10,898 nucleotides of DNA, taken from an uncultured Mucispirillum sp. (GTDB lineage Bacteria; Chrysiogenota; Deferribacteres; Deferribacterales; Mucispirillaceae). Positions 1 to 6,686 of this stretch are shown piece after piece. Position 1 is the stretch's first letter. The number at the start of each line of letters is the position of its first letter. The DNA lies in assembly GCA_945947845.1 (NCBI GenBank), contig CAMEZN010000023.1, positions 1-10,898 on the forward strand. Direction: 5' to 3'. The notes under the pieces were generated by a model. It searched no databases and was not told where the DNA came from. It saw nothing but the letters and a program-made list of their open reading frames with translations. Made by a program: the position numbers and the translations under genes.

Positions 1-1
1 A

Positions 2-1414
2 AAAAATCCTATAATTTTTGCTATGGCTAACCCAGACCCTGAAATTACTCCAGAAGAAGTTAGCAAAATAAGAAATGATGCTATTATGGCAACAGGCAGA
101 AGTGATTACCCTAACCAGATAAATAATGTTATGTGTTTCCCATTTATGTTTAGAGGTGCATTAGATGTTCGCACTACTATTATTAATGAAGAAATGAAAA
201 TGGCTGCAGCTTATGCTATTGCAGAACTTGCTCATTCTGCTGTGCCTGATGTGGTAAGCAAAGCATATAATGGTAAAAATTTTACTTTTGGTAAAGAATA
301 TATTCTTCCAACACCTTTTGACCCAAGACTTTTAACAGCTGTAAGTATGGCTGTTGCTCGTGCAGCTATGGATACAGGTGTTGCAGAAAAACCAATAAAA
401 GATTTTGATGAATACAGATTAAGTCTTGAAGCAAGAATGAACCCTGCTAAAAAAATGATTTTATCTGCCTATAAACAGGCTAAAAAAAATAAAGGTAATG
501 TTGGTTTTGCATTTGCAGATAAGCCATCTGTTTTATCTGCTGCTGCTAAATTCCAAGAGCTTAAATTAGGAACTGCATGCCTTATTGGTAATACAAAAAA
601 AATACAAAAAACAGCAGAAACATTAAATATTAACCTTAAAAATATGGTTATAATTGACCCAGAAACTTATAAAGATACTGATAAAATTATCCGTAAACAT
701 TATGAAAAATACTGGAGAGCTGGTCTTACTCAGCAACAGGCATCTCAAGAAATCAAACATGGGCATTGTAATAGGTTTGCAGGGGCTGTTTTAAATAACG
801 GTGATATAGATGCTTTTGTTGGATATTCTTTAAAAGATTTAGAAACAACATTAGCAGCTATTGCAGATACTATTGACTTACATGAAGATTATTACACTGC
901 ATCATCAGCTGTGCTGCTTGCAAATAAACATCAGTCATTTATTATAGCAGACCCTACTCTTTATACAGAACAGGATGAGGAATCTTTATCTGAAATAATT
1001 TTACAAACTGCTGATATATGCAAAGTATTAGATATTGAACCAAATATTGCAGTTATTTCTAACGGCAGCTTTGGCAAATCTATTGACAGTGAAGAAATTA
1101 TGGAAGCTGTTGAGCTTGCAAAACAAGTTAAGCCTAAACTTAAAGTAGAAGGAGACCTTGATTTAGAAACAGCATTAAACCCTGCTCTTGCAAAAGCTTA
1201 TCCATTTGCAAATGCTGATGGTAATGCAAATGTATTAGTATTTAGCAATGCTCAGGCTGCTGATGCTGCTGTTAAATCATTAACATTATTTGGCGGCTTT
1301 AAAGTATGTGCAAAAGTTACTCAGGGCTTTTCTTCGCCAGTTCAGGTTGCTGAAAATAATGCCTCATCTGAGGAAATATTTAATTTAGCAGTTATTGCAG
1401 CAGCAGGCATTTAA
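2..1414 (+). CDS. maeB: NADP-dependent malic enzyme with C-terminal phosphotransacetylase-like domain, 5'-truncated by the window edge
   Basis: Malic enzyme oxidatively decarboxylates malate to pyruvate in the cytoplasm, making NADPH. The reading frame is open to base 2, and the residues before the first internal ATG at 23 (KNPIIFA, running into MANPDPEI) match the conserved malic enzyme core, so the gene begins outside the window. Visible from that ATG: the end of the NAD(P)-binding and catalytic region (residues 1 to about 130, including ANPDPEI, the YPNQINNV stretch and FRGALDVR), then a phosphotransacetylase-like domain (about 140 to 463, with DAFVGY, VISNGSFGKS, EGDLDLETALNP and ANVLVFSNAQ). 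Family members of this hybrid type are around 750 residues, so roughly 280 are missing upstream. In characterised relatives the C-terminal domain does not catalyse acetyl transfer; it senses acetyl-CoA and inhibits the enzyme. A strong terminator follows, separating it from ansA. Family assignment is secure; cofactor preference is inferred from the hybrid architecture. Confidence 0.92.
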   Translation, partial: KNPIIFAMANPDPEITPEEVSKIRNDAIMATGRSDYPNQINNVMCFPFMFRGALDVRTTIINEEMKMAAAYAIAELAHSAVPDVVSKAYNGKNFTFGKEYILPTPFDPRLLTAVSMAVARAAMDTGVAEKPIKDFDEYRLSLEARMNPAKKMILSAYKQAKKNKGNVGFAFADKPSVLSAAAKFQELKLGTACLIGNTKKIQKTAETLNINLKNMVIIDPETYKDTDKIIRKHYEKYWRAGLTQQQASQEIKHGHCNRFAGAVLNNGDIDAFVGYSLKDLETTLAAIADTIDLHEDYYTASSAVLLANKHQSFIIADPTLYTEQDEESLSEIILQTADICKVLDIEPNIAVISNGSFGKSIDSEEIMEAVELAKQVKPKLKVEGDLDLETALNPALAKAYPFANADGNANVLVFSNAQAADAAVKSLTLFGGFKVCAKVTQGFSSPVQVAENNASSEEIFNLAVIAAAGI

Positions 1415-1441
1415 TATTTATATTAAAATATATTGATTAAT

Positions 1442-1476
1442 AAAAAGCCCTTTTTACATAAAAAAAGGGCTTTTGT
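1442..1476 (+). terminator. intrinsic terminator after maeB
   Basis: An inverted repeat pairs AAAAGCCCTTTTT with AAAAAGGGCTTTT around a short loop and runs straight into a T tract. It lies 28 bases past the maeB stop codon. The A tract on the left arm would also give a U tract on the opposite strand, but no minus-strand gene ends here. Confidence 0.9.
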
Positions 1477-1557
1477 TATATTAGCTGTAAATACTGCATT
1501 ATATAAATTACATATTATACCCTATAACTATATACAGGCTTAAAAATGGAGAATTAA

Positions 1558-2532
1558 ATGAAAAAAATCTTAATGATTGCAACAGGCGGCACAATAGCCT
1601 GCATGCCTTCTGAAAACGGGCTTGTGCCAAGTATATCAGGAAAAGATATTGTAGAACTTGTGCCTGCATTAAAAAATATATGCACTATTGATACAGCAGA
1701 AATCATGAATATAGACAGCTCTAATTTATCACCTGCTCATTACATTAAAATGCTTGATACAATAGAAAAAAATTACAATAATTATGATGGTTTTGTAATA
1801 ACTCACGGCACAGATACTATGGCTTACTCATCTTCTATGATTTCCTGTGCAATTAATAACCTTAGTAAACCAATAGTATTTACAGGTTCACAGCTTCCAA
1901 TTAATGCAGAAGGTTCTGATGCAGGTAAAAATATATATGATGCTTTTTTAACAGCATGCAGCGATAAACTTGGGGTTTTTCTTGTATTTAATGGTATTAT
2001 TCATAAGGGCGACTGCACAAAAAAAATATACAGCGAAGATTTTACAGGTTATTTATCTATTAATAGTGAAAATGCAGGTATATCTGATAATGGAAAAATT
2101 ATATGGAATATAGTCTCTCAAAAGCCAGCAGGGACAGTTTCTTTTAATAAAAATATTTCTGATAAAGTATTTGTATTAAAAATTATACCTTCATTAAAGC
2201 CTGATATTATTGATATACTTGTTAATATGGGTTATCGTGGTATTATTATAGAAGGATATGGAGCAGGTGGAGTGCCAACAGAAGAAAGTGAAAATAATTT
2301 TCTGCCTGCCTTAAAAAAAGCAGTAAATAATGGAACAGCAGTAGTTTGTGCTACCCAGTGCCTTTATAACGGAGTGCATTTAGATAAATACCCTATGGGA
2401 ATATTAGCAGAAAAATATGGTGCAATATCATGCAAAAATATGGTTTTAGAAAAAGCTGTTGCAAAACTTATGCTTGGTTTAGGCAGCAATATGAATATGA
2501 AGGAATTAAAAGAATATTTTGAAAATAACTAA
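1558..2532 (+). CDS. ansA: type I (cytoplasmic) L-asparaginase
   Basis: Hydrolyses L-asparagine to aspartate and ammonia. The 324-residue protein is close to the usual length of bacterial type I asparaginases. The first catalytic motif TGGTIA is at residues 9-14 (nucleophile Thr12) and the second, HGTDTM, at 83-88 (Thr85-Asp86). The substrate-contacting Ser is in DSSN at 53-56, and the catalytic Lys is probably Lys155, in CTKKIYSEDF. The TGSQLP stretch at 109-114 is also typical. The protein begins directly with the beta-strand leading to the first motif and has no signal peptide, so it should be cytoplasmic, which favours AnsA over the periplasmic AnsB. The ATG is supported by GGAGA at 1548-1552, 5 bases upstream. 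The 143 bases before the gene contain the maeB terminator and an AT-rich stretch in which I could not settle on a promoter. The gene is monocistronic, flanked by terminators on both sides. Confidence 0.92.
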   Translation: MKKILMIATGGTIACMPSENGLVPSISGKDIVELVPALKNICTIDTAEIMNIDSSNLSPAHYIKMLDTIEKNYNNYDGFVITHGTDTMAYSSSMISCAINNLSKPIVFTGSQLPINAEGSDAGKNIYDAFLTACSDKLGVFLVFNGIIHKGDCTKKIYSEDFTGYLSINSENAGISDNGKIIWNIVSQKPAGTVSFNKNISDKVFVLKIIPSLKPDIIDILVNMGYRGIIIEGYGAGGVPTEESENNFLPALKKAVNNGTAVVCATQCLYNGVHLDKYPMGILAEKYGAISCKNMVLEKAVAKLMLGLGSNMNMKELKEYFENN

Positions 2533-2535
2533 TAT

Positions 2536-2572
2536 ATCCTGCTGTAAGTAAATACAGCAGGATAGTTTTTTT
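2536..2572 (+). terminator. intrinsic terminator after ansA, possibly acting in both directions
   Basis: A perfect 11-base-pair stem (ATCCTGCTGTA with TACAGCAGGAT, 2536-2546 and 2553-2563) with a 6-base loop is followed by AG and a run of seven T. The T run reaches into the last codon of the convergent lipoprotein gene. Read on the minus strand, the same stem starts 7 bases past that gene's stop codon but is followed by a poor U tract (ATATTAGTTATTTT), so it would be a weaker terminator for that direction. Confidence 0.88.
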
Positions 2573-4253
2573 ACTGGACTGGTGCTAAACTAAAATAAAT
2601 TTTTTCAGGTGAAGCCACAACTTCCTGAGAGTTTCCAGTGCCTAATATACCGTTTTTATTATCGCCCCATGTGTATAAGTTATTGTCCCCCGCAAGTGCA
2701 ATAACTCTGTCGCCTCCTGCCCATACTTTTTTATAGCCTGATGTTACATTTTCTGGATTTGATATTTCATATACTATATTATTAACGCTGTTAGCCTGTT
2801 TATTTGACGACAGCTGATTTTTTCTGTTATCGCCCCAGCCATAAAGGATACCATCACTTGACACAGCATAACCTGTTGCTCTGCCTGCTGCAACTTCAAC
2901 CATATCTTTAAATATTGGTATAACACTGTTTGGGTCTTTTTCCATTGGTGTATTTTCTATTCCATTAAATAATGCTGTTCCTCTGCGAACTGATGTATTA
3001 CCGTCTTTATTATTAAAGCCTAACTGACCATTTTCATTATTACCCCATACATATACAGCATATTTATCCTGCTTAGTCCATGAAGATTCTGCTGATGTTT
3101 CCTTTTTAATGGAAACTACAAAATCATCACCTGCTGCAAGTTTTGCAAAATAATTATTTTGGTAATATGAGCGGTCTGAATAATCACCAGCTAATTTCTC
3201 TTCCCCATATGGAGTGAATACAAAACCTGATGCCATATCTGTTTTACTGCCATCTAGATGAGTATCTGGATTTACAGCAGCAGCATCATAACCTGCTCCT
3301 GCCCCTTGTATTCTTCCTAACTGCCATTTATCATTTACACCAAAAGAAAATACATTATAATTTGATGTGGCTCTCACAATAGAAAAACCGTTACCTGTTG
3401 CAAAAAGTGGCTCCTCCCTTGAATTTGCTGTTGTTAAAAGGTTTGCGTCTGATTGTATTTTATTAGCTGCGCTGTCATTATAACCCCAGTTATAAAGTGA
3501 TATTTTAGGTGCGTTGCCTTCTAAAAATTCATAACCTGCCACAGACATATCTCCACCTGCTGAAACAAATATTCTGCTATATAAACCTGTTTTTAATGGA
3601 GCTATTATAGATACAGTTGTTACATTATCTACTATCTCCGTATTACCTGTTCCAAGCTGACTGTAGCTGTTATCACCGCACGCATATACGTTGCTGTTAT
3701 CTGTAAATAATGTATGGTTTTTGCCTGCTGCAACAGATGATATTTTAGAAGTGTATGATTTTAAAATTCTAGGCTCTTTTAAATTTAAAATAGATTTTTC
3801 TATACATAACTGACCATACGTATTATCGCCATATACAAAAAGCCTTTTCTGGCCAATATCAGAAATAATTGTATGGTTATCACCCATATCTATTTCATAA
3901 GACTGAGTATCAGGTATTATAATACTTCCCTTATATTCTACTATGCCGTCAACATTTAATGTAACAATATAAGTGCCTGCTGCATTAAATTCTGCTGTAA
4001 TTTCCCTGGCTGCTGCATTTGATAAAGTAACACCTTCAATATTCCATAAAAAAGAATTACCTATAATATGACCTGCTGGTTTAAATGAAACTGTGCCTAT
4101 TTTTGGTGTATCGTGTAATACTGCATTATCTGCAAGTCCTTCACTAATTACTGGCGGGATAACAATGCCACCATTATTTTTACTTTCTTCTGCGCAGCCT
4201 GTAAAAAGTAATACTGCCAAAACAGGCAGAAAGATACTTGTAAGTTTTTTCAT
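2571..4253 (-). CDS. lipoprotein with PKD-like domain and seven RCC1-type repeats (predicted beta-propeller), controlled by a cobalamin riboswitch
   Basis: Predicted 560-residue envelope lipoprotein of unproven function. A lipoprotein signal peptide (residues 1-19) ends in the lipobox FTGC with Cys20, followed by a short polar linker. A PKD-like beta-sandwich spans about 50-112 (note AGTYIVTLNVDG). Seven RCC1/ATS1-type repeats follow, at about 119-149, 171-203, 227-260, 281-313, 369-412, 451-481 and 506-539. Each has an AAGxxH/F-like strand followed by a (W/Y)G(D/N)NxxGQL-like strand. Seven repeats match the seven-bladed propeller of eukaryotic RCC1. A long insert (about 314-368) separates repeats 4 and 5, and repeat 3 is the most degenerate. 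I chose the ATG at 4253 over the TTG at 4256 because the Shine-Dalgarno AAGGAG sits 6 bases before the ATG. A cobalamin riboswitch lies in the leader and the B12 uptake operon is divergent. From these I infer a role in B12 capture, comparable to BtuG of Bacteroides. RCC1 repeats are found in proteins of many functions, so the fold alone does not define the ligand. Confidence 0.88.
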   Translation of the reverse strand: MKKLTSIFLPVLAVLLFTGCAEESKNNGGIVIPPVISEGLADNAVLHDTPKIGTVSFKPAGHIIGNSFLWNIEGVTLSNAAAREITAEFNAAGTYIVTLNVDGIVEYKGSIIIPDTQSYEIDMGDNHTIISDIGQKRLFVYGDNTYGQLCIEKSILNLKEPRILKSYTSKISSVAAGKNHTLFTDNSNVYACGDNSYSQLGTGNTEIVDNVTTVSIIAPLKTGLYSRIFVSAGGDMSVAGYEFLEGNAPKISLYNWGYNDSAANKIQSDANLLTTANSREEPLFATGNGFSIVRATSNYNVFSFGVNDKWQLGRIQGAGAGYDAAAVNPDTHLDGSKTDMASGFVFTPYGEEKLAGDYSDRSYYQNNYFAKLAAGDDFVVSIKKETSAESSWTKQDKYAVYVWGNNENGQLGFNNKDGNTSVRRGTALFNGIENTPMEKDPNSVIPIFKDMVEVAAGRATGYAVSSDGILYGWGDNRKNQLSSNKQANSVNNIVYEISNPENVTSGYKKVWAGGDRVIALAGDNNLYTWGDNKNGILGTGNSQEVVASPEKIYFSLAPVQ

Positions 4254-4308
4254 CAACTTCTCCTTTTAAATTAAAAAAATAATAAAATTTGGTAAACAGC
4301 GCTAATCA

Positions 4309-4368
4309 TTAAATAAAATGATTAATATAAAATCTGATAAGAAAATTATGATAGTTATAAGATTTCAT
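4309..4368 (-). CDS. possible 19-codon leader ORF with its Shine-Dalgarno inside the riboswitch platform
   Basis: ATG at 4368-4366 opens a frame of 19 codons (MKSYNYHNFLIRFYINHFI) ending in TAA at 4311-4309. It is preceded, 6 bases away, by a perfect GGAGG (4379-4375) lying in the putative L13 hairpin of the cobalamin riboswitch. The lipoprotein ATG lies 55 bases past its stop, in another frame, with its own Shine-Dalgarno. The peptide is rich in Asn, Tyr, Phe and Ile, as expected from AT-rich DNA, and resembles nothing I know. It could be a translated leader that couples riboswitch state to the lipoprotein, or a remnant of an older gene start. Existence is supported only by the ribosome-binding site and its position. 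Confidence 0.3.
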   Translation of the reverse strand: MKSYNYHNFLIRFYINHFI

Positions 4369-4370
4369 AG

Positions 4371-4543
4371 CCTTCCTCCCGAAGAATATTTTTTTAAGTA
4401 TACATCGTCTCCTGGCTTAATCTTCAACCTTATTCGCTCCTTCCCATTAAGCTAAACTTGCAGGTGGATATATGCGAACTTGTCAGAAATTACAGTTGCG
4501 GGGGGCAGCGGTGGTTTCTCACCACACTTCCGTCTGCATACCT
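4371..4543 (-). promoter_or_regulatory. cobalamin (B12) riboswitch in the leader of the RCC1-repeat lipoprotein gene
   Basis: Read on the minus strand, the element shows the cobalamin aptamer landmarks in order. A P1 strand AGGTAT (4543-4538) can pair with ATACTT (4401-4396). The hairpin GTGGT-GAGAA-ACCAC occupies 4525-4511. The conserved core GCCCCCCGCAACTGTAA follows, then CCACCTG paired loosely with GGGAAGG, and the B12 box AGCCAGGAGACGATG (4417-4403). Beyond the aptamer a small hairpin (4387-4372) exposes CGGGAGG, which can pair partly (CGGG with CCCG) with the C-rich L5 loop: the kissing interaction expected of this class. The hairpin contains a perfect GGAGG, so bound B12 would hide a ribosome-binding site. 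No terminator hairpin with a U tract is seen, which favours translational control. About 115 bases separate the platform from the lipoprotein ATG, unusually far for direct masking. Confidence 0.92.
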
Positions 4544-4552
4544 ATTTTTATA

Positions 4553-4580
4553 ATGGTATAAATTTTTAAGTTTTTGTCAA
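4553..4580 (-). promoter_or_regulatory. putative sigma70-type promoter for the lipoprotein leader
   Basis: A perfect -35 hexamer TTGACA (4580-4575) is followed after 16 bases by TACCAT (4558-4553), a 4-of-6 match to the -10 consensus. Transcription would start about 7 bases further on, just before the P1 stem of the minus-strand cobalamin riboswitch, which is the expected distance. The -10 choice is less certain than the -35. Confidence 0.6.
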
Positions 4581-4595
4581 GCAGAAAATTTATAC

Positions 4596-4624
4596 TTGAT
4601 TTATCTTAATTTATATTCTATATT
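4596..4624 (+). promoter_or_regulatory. putative sigma70-type promoter for the btuB-tonB-btuFDC operon
   Basis: TTGATT (4596-4601) and TATATT (4619-4624) are separated by 17 bases, a near-consensus pair. Transcription would begin around 4631, directly at the 5' end of the plus-strand cobalamin riboswitch. Its -35 lies only 15 bases from the -35 of the divergent promoter, so the two polymerases would bind almost adjacent DNA. Confidence 0.6.
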
Positions 4625-4632
4625 TTTTTTAT

Positions 4633-4800
4633 GTTTGAAAAGGGAATAGAGTGAGATGCTCTAACCGCTCAAGCGACTGTAATCTGGATTAAACCACATT
4701 ATGCCATTGAGAATTATCTTGAGAAGGCGTGTTTTAAGATGAAAGTAAGTCAGGAGACCTGCAAGCATACAAACCAATTATCCACTTGAGTTATGGAGGA
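4633..4800 (+). promoter_or_regulatory. cobalamin (B12) riboswitch controlling btuB
   Basis: P1 can form between GTTTG (4633-4637) and CAAAC (4770-4774). The core begins GGGAATAGAG with the small hairpin AGAG/CTCT (4648-4662), continues with AACCG, the L5 loop and GACTGTAA, then a GCCATTGAG...GAGAAGGC arm (4703-4728). It ends with a full B12 box AGTCAGGAGACCTGC (4748-4762). Downstream, TCCA (4781-4784) pairs with TGGA (4794-4797) around a loop containing CTTGAG (4785-4790). That loop is exactly complementary to CTCAAG in L5 (4668-4673), giving a 6-base-pair L5-L13 kissing contact. The 3' strand of this last hairpin overlaps the btuB Shine-Dalgarno, so B12 binding should block translation initiation. 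No intrinsic terminator is seen between aptamer and gene. Confidence 0.95.
4795..4799 (+). promoter_or_regulatory. btuB ribosome-binding site that decides a GTG start
   Basis: GGAGG lies 5 bases before GTG at 4805. The only nearby in-frame ATG (4793) overlaps this Shine-Dalgarno and cannot use it. The site also overlaps the 3' strand of the riboswitch's regulatory hairpin. Confidence 0.85.
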
Positions 4801-4804
4801 CGGT

Positions 4805-6685
4805 GTGAAAAAATATTTACTTTTATTTATCTTATTTTTTTCTGTTTTTTATTCTAATGCTTTTGCCCAAAAAGATAATAATACACAGGAAATATTTGTT
4901 ACAGGGCTTTCTGTTCCTGTGTCTCAGTCTAAAGCAGGAATAGGCATAACAACAATTACTCAGGAGCAGATTCAGGCAATTAATCCATCTACTTTTGATG
5001 AAATACTGCGCTATGTGCCAGGGCTTGTAATCAGGCAAAATTCATCAGGCAAATTAACATCTTTAAGTATGCGGGGCGGAAACAGCGGCTCTACTATGGT
5101 GCTGCTTGACGGAAACCCGTTAAATGATGCTTCAGGTATAAGTAATGATATAGATTTATCATCAATACCTGTTGATAATATAGAAAAAATAGAGGTAGTC
5201 AAAGGTCCGCTTAGTGCATCTCTTGGGGCTGCTGCTATGAATGGTGCTATAAATATTATTACTAAAAAAGGCGGAGATAAACCTGTGCAGGCAGCTGCTC
5301 AGCTTCAAAGCTCTATTTTAAGCCAGTATTTTACTGGAAATGCCACACTATACGGTTCTAAAAATAGAATAGATTATAGAATTAATGCAGCTTATTTATA
5401 TGATGAAAATGTATCTTCTGCTGCTTATAAATATGGCAACACTGAAAACGACCCAGATGCTATGGGGCATTTTTCCGCATATATTGGTGCTGCCCCAGTT
5501 GATGAATCAAAAACATCATTTTATATAGATTATACAGACAGAACAAGCGATTTAGATAACGGTGGCGGTGCAAATAATGATAACCCTGATTATATGCAGC
5601 AGACAAAACGAGTTTCTACTGCATTTAAAACAAGCTATCTTTATAATGATATATGGGAGCCTTCACTTAATATAAACTACACTTATCAGGACAGAATATA
5701 CGGCTCATCTTCTCAAATCAAAAATGATGAAAATGATATTTTTGACGGCCATTCATTGAATGCAGATTTTCAAAATAATATTTACATCATTGATGAATTT
5801 ACTTTAACAGCCGGCATAAATTATGAGTTTAACCAAATATATTCAAGAACTGGTATACTTGAAAACAATAAAAATAAAAACAGCTATGCAGGTTACTTAC
5901 AGGCAATGATTAATCTTTTTGACAGCTGGAATACTGTAATAGCTTTCAGAGGTTTAAAAGTAGATAATACTGATTTTATACCACTATACAGAATCTCATC
6001 TGTATACGATATTACCCCTGTTGACTTACAAATAAAAGCAGCTGCCGGAAATGGTGCTATGTCGCCATCACTTTATCAGCTTTACGACCCAGTTTTTGGC
6101 AACAGTAGCTTAAAATTACAGGAAAGTTTTGCATATGAAGCTGGATTTACCCATGGTCTTTTAGATAAAATGATAGTATACGGGCTTTCATGGTTTGATA
6201 ATTACTATAATAATATGATTGCATACGGTTCTTATATTGATGAAAATAATTCCATAAAAACAGGATTTTATAATGAAACAAAAACTCATACCCGCGGTAT
6301 AGAAGCAGAATTTAAAATAAACCCTGTTAAATATATTAATTTTGGAGCTGCTTATACTTGGCTGCAAACATTTAATATTGACGGCAATCCATTAGCAAGA
6401 AGACCAGAACATCAGGTAACTGCATATATTAATATTATTCCAATAAAAGCTCTAAAAATTAATATAGGTTTTATTTATAATGGTGAAAGTGTTGCAACAA
6501 TTTATGAAAACAGCAGCTTAAATGATGATTATTTTTTATTAAATGCAAATATTTCATACCAAATAAATGATAACATACAAGTTTATATAAAGGGAACAAA
6601 CCTTACAAATACCCAGTATGAAGAAATATATGGCTATGGCACAAAAGGCATAGAAATATTTGCTGGATTAAAGGCTAAAATTTAA
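4805..6685 (+). CDS. btuB: TonB-dependent outer-membrane cobalamin receptor BtuB
   Basis: Imports vitamin B12 across the outer membrane using energy passed on by TonB. I start it at GTG 4805, which follows GGAGG by 5 bases and gives a clean signal peptide: basic MKK, a hydrophobic stretch, and AFA cleaved before Gln22. Starting at ATG 4793 would add the acidic MEDG and place the start inside the Shine-Dalgarno. The mature protein opens with a TonB-box-like EIFVTG (residues 29-34). The plug domain follows (about 44-155, with LRYVPGLVI, SMRGG, LLDGNPLND, IEKIEVVKGPLSASLG and AINIITKKG), then a beta-barrel to residue 626. Length agrees with E. coli BtuB (614). The barrel end (GIEIFAGLKAKI) lacks the usual C-terminal aromatic residue. 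Cobalamin specificity is inferred from the riboswitch and the btuFDC genes downstream. The tonB start lies 1 base beyond the stop. Confidence 0.93.
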   Translation: MKKYLLLFILFFSVFYSNAFAQKDNNTQEIFVTGLSVPVSQSKAGIGITTITQEQIQAINPSTFDEILRYVPGLVIRQNSSGKLTSLSMRGGNSGSTMVLLDGNPLNDASGISNDIDLSSIPVDNIEKIEVVKGPLSASLGAAAMNGAINIITKKGGDKPVQAAAQLQSSILSQYFTGNATLYGSKNRIDYRINAAYLYDENVSSAAYKYGNTENDPDAMGHFSAYIGAAPVDESKTSFYIDYTDRTSDLDNGGGANNDNPDYMQQTKRVSTAFKTSYLYNDIWEPSLNINYTYQDRIYGSSSQIKNDENDIFDGHSLNADFQNNIYIIDEFTLTAGINYEFNQIYSRTGILENNKNKNSYAGYLQAMINLFDSWNTVIAFRGLKVDNTDFIPLYRISSVYDITPVDLQIKAAAGNGAMSPSLYQLYDPVFGNSSLKLQESFAYEAGFTHGLLDKMIVYGLSWFDNYYNNMIAYGSYIDENNSIKTGFYNETKTHTRGIEAEFKINPVKYINFGAAYTWLQTFNIDGNPLARRPEHQVTAYINIIPIKALKINIGFIYNGESVATIYENSSLNDDYFLLNANISYQINDNIQVYIKGTNLTNTQYEEIYGYGTKGIEIFAGLKAKI

Positions 6686-6686
6686 T

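Noticed and set aside
4256..4256. TTG start one codon upstream of the lipoprotein ATG
   Set aside because: It is only 3 bases from the Shine-Dalgarno, whereas ATG at 4253 has a 6-base spacing.
4303..4324. Perfect 8-base-pair inverted repeat (TAATCATT/AATGATTA) in the lipoprotein leader
   Set aside because: Considered as a terminator or operator, but it is nearly all A/T, has no U tract after it on the minus strand, and such repeats arise easily by chance in AT-rich DNA.
4621..4632. T tract near the start of the plus-strand riboswitch as a terminator
   Set aside because: No stem-loop precedes it; it coincides with the -10 and start region of the operon promoter.
4832..5202. Two minus-strand ORFs of 68 and 63 codons inside btuB
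   Set aside because: They are shadows in other frames of the signal peptide and plug domain of btuB, with no own Shine-Dalgarno or recognisable domain.
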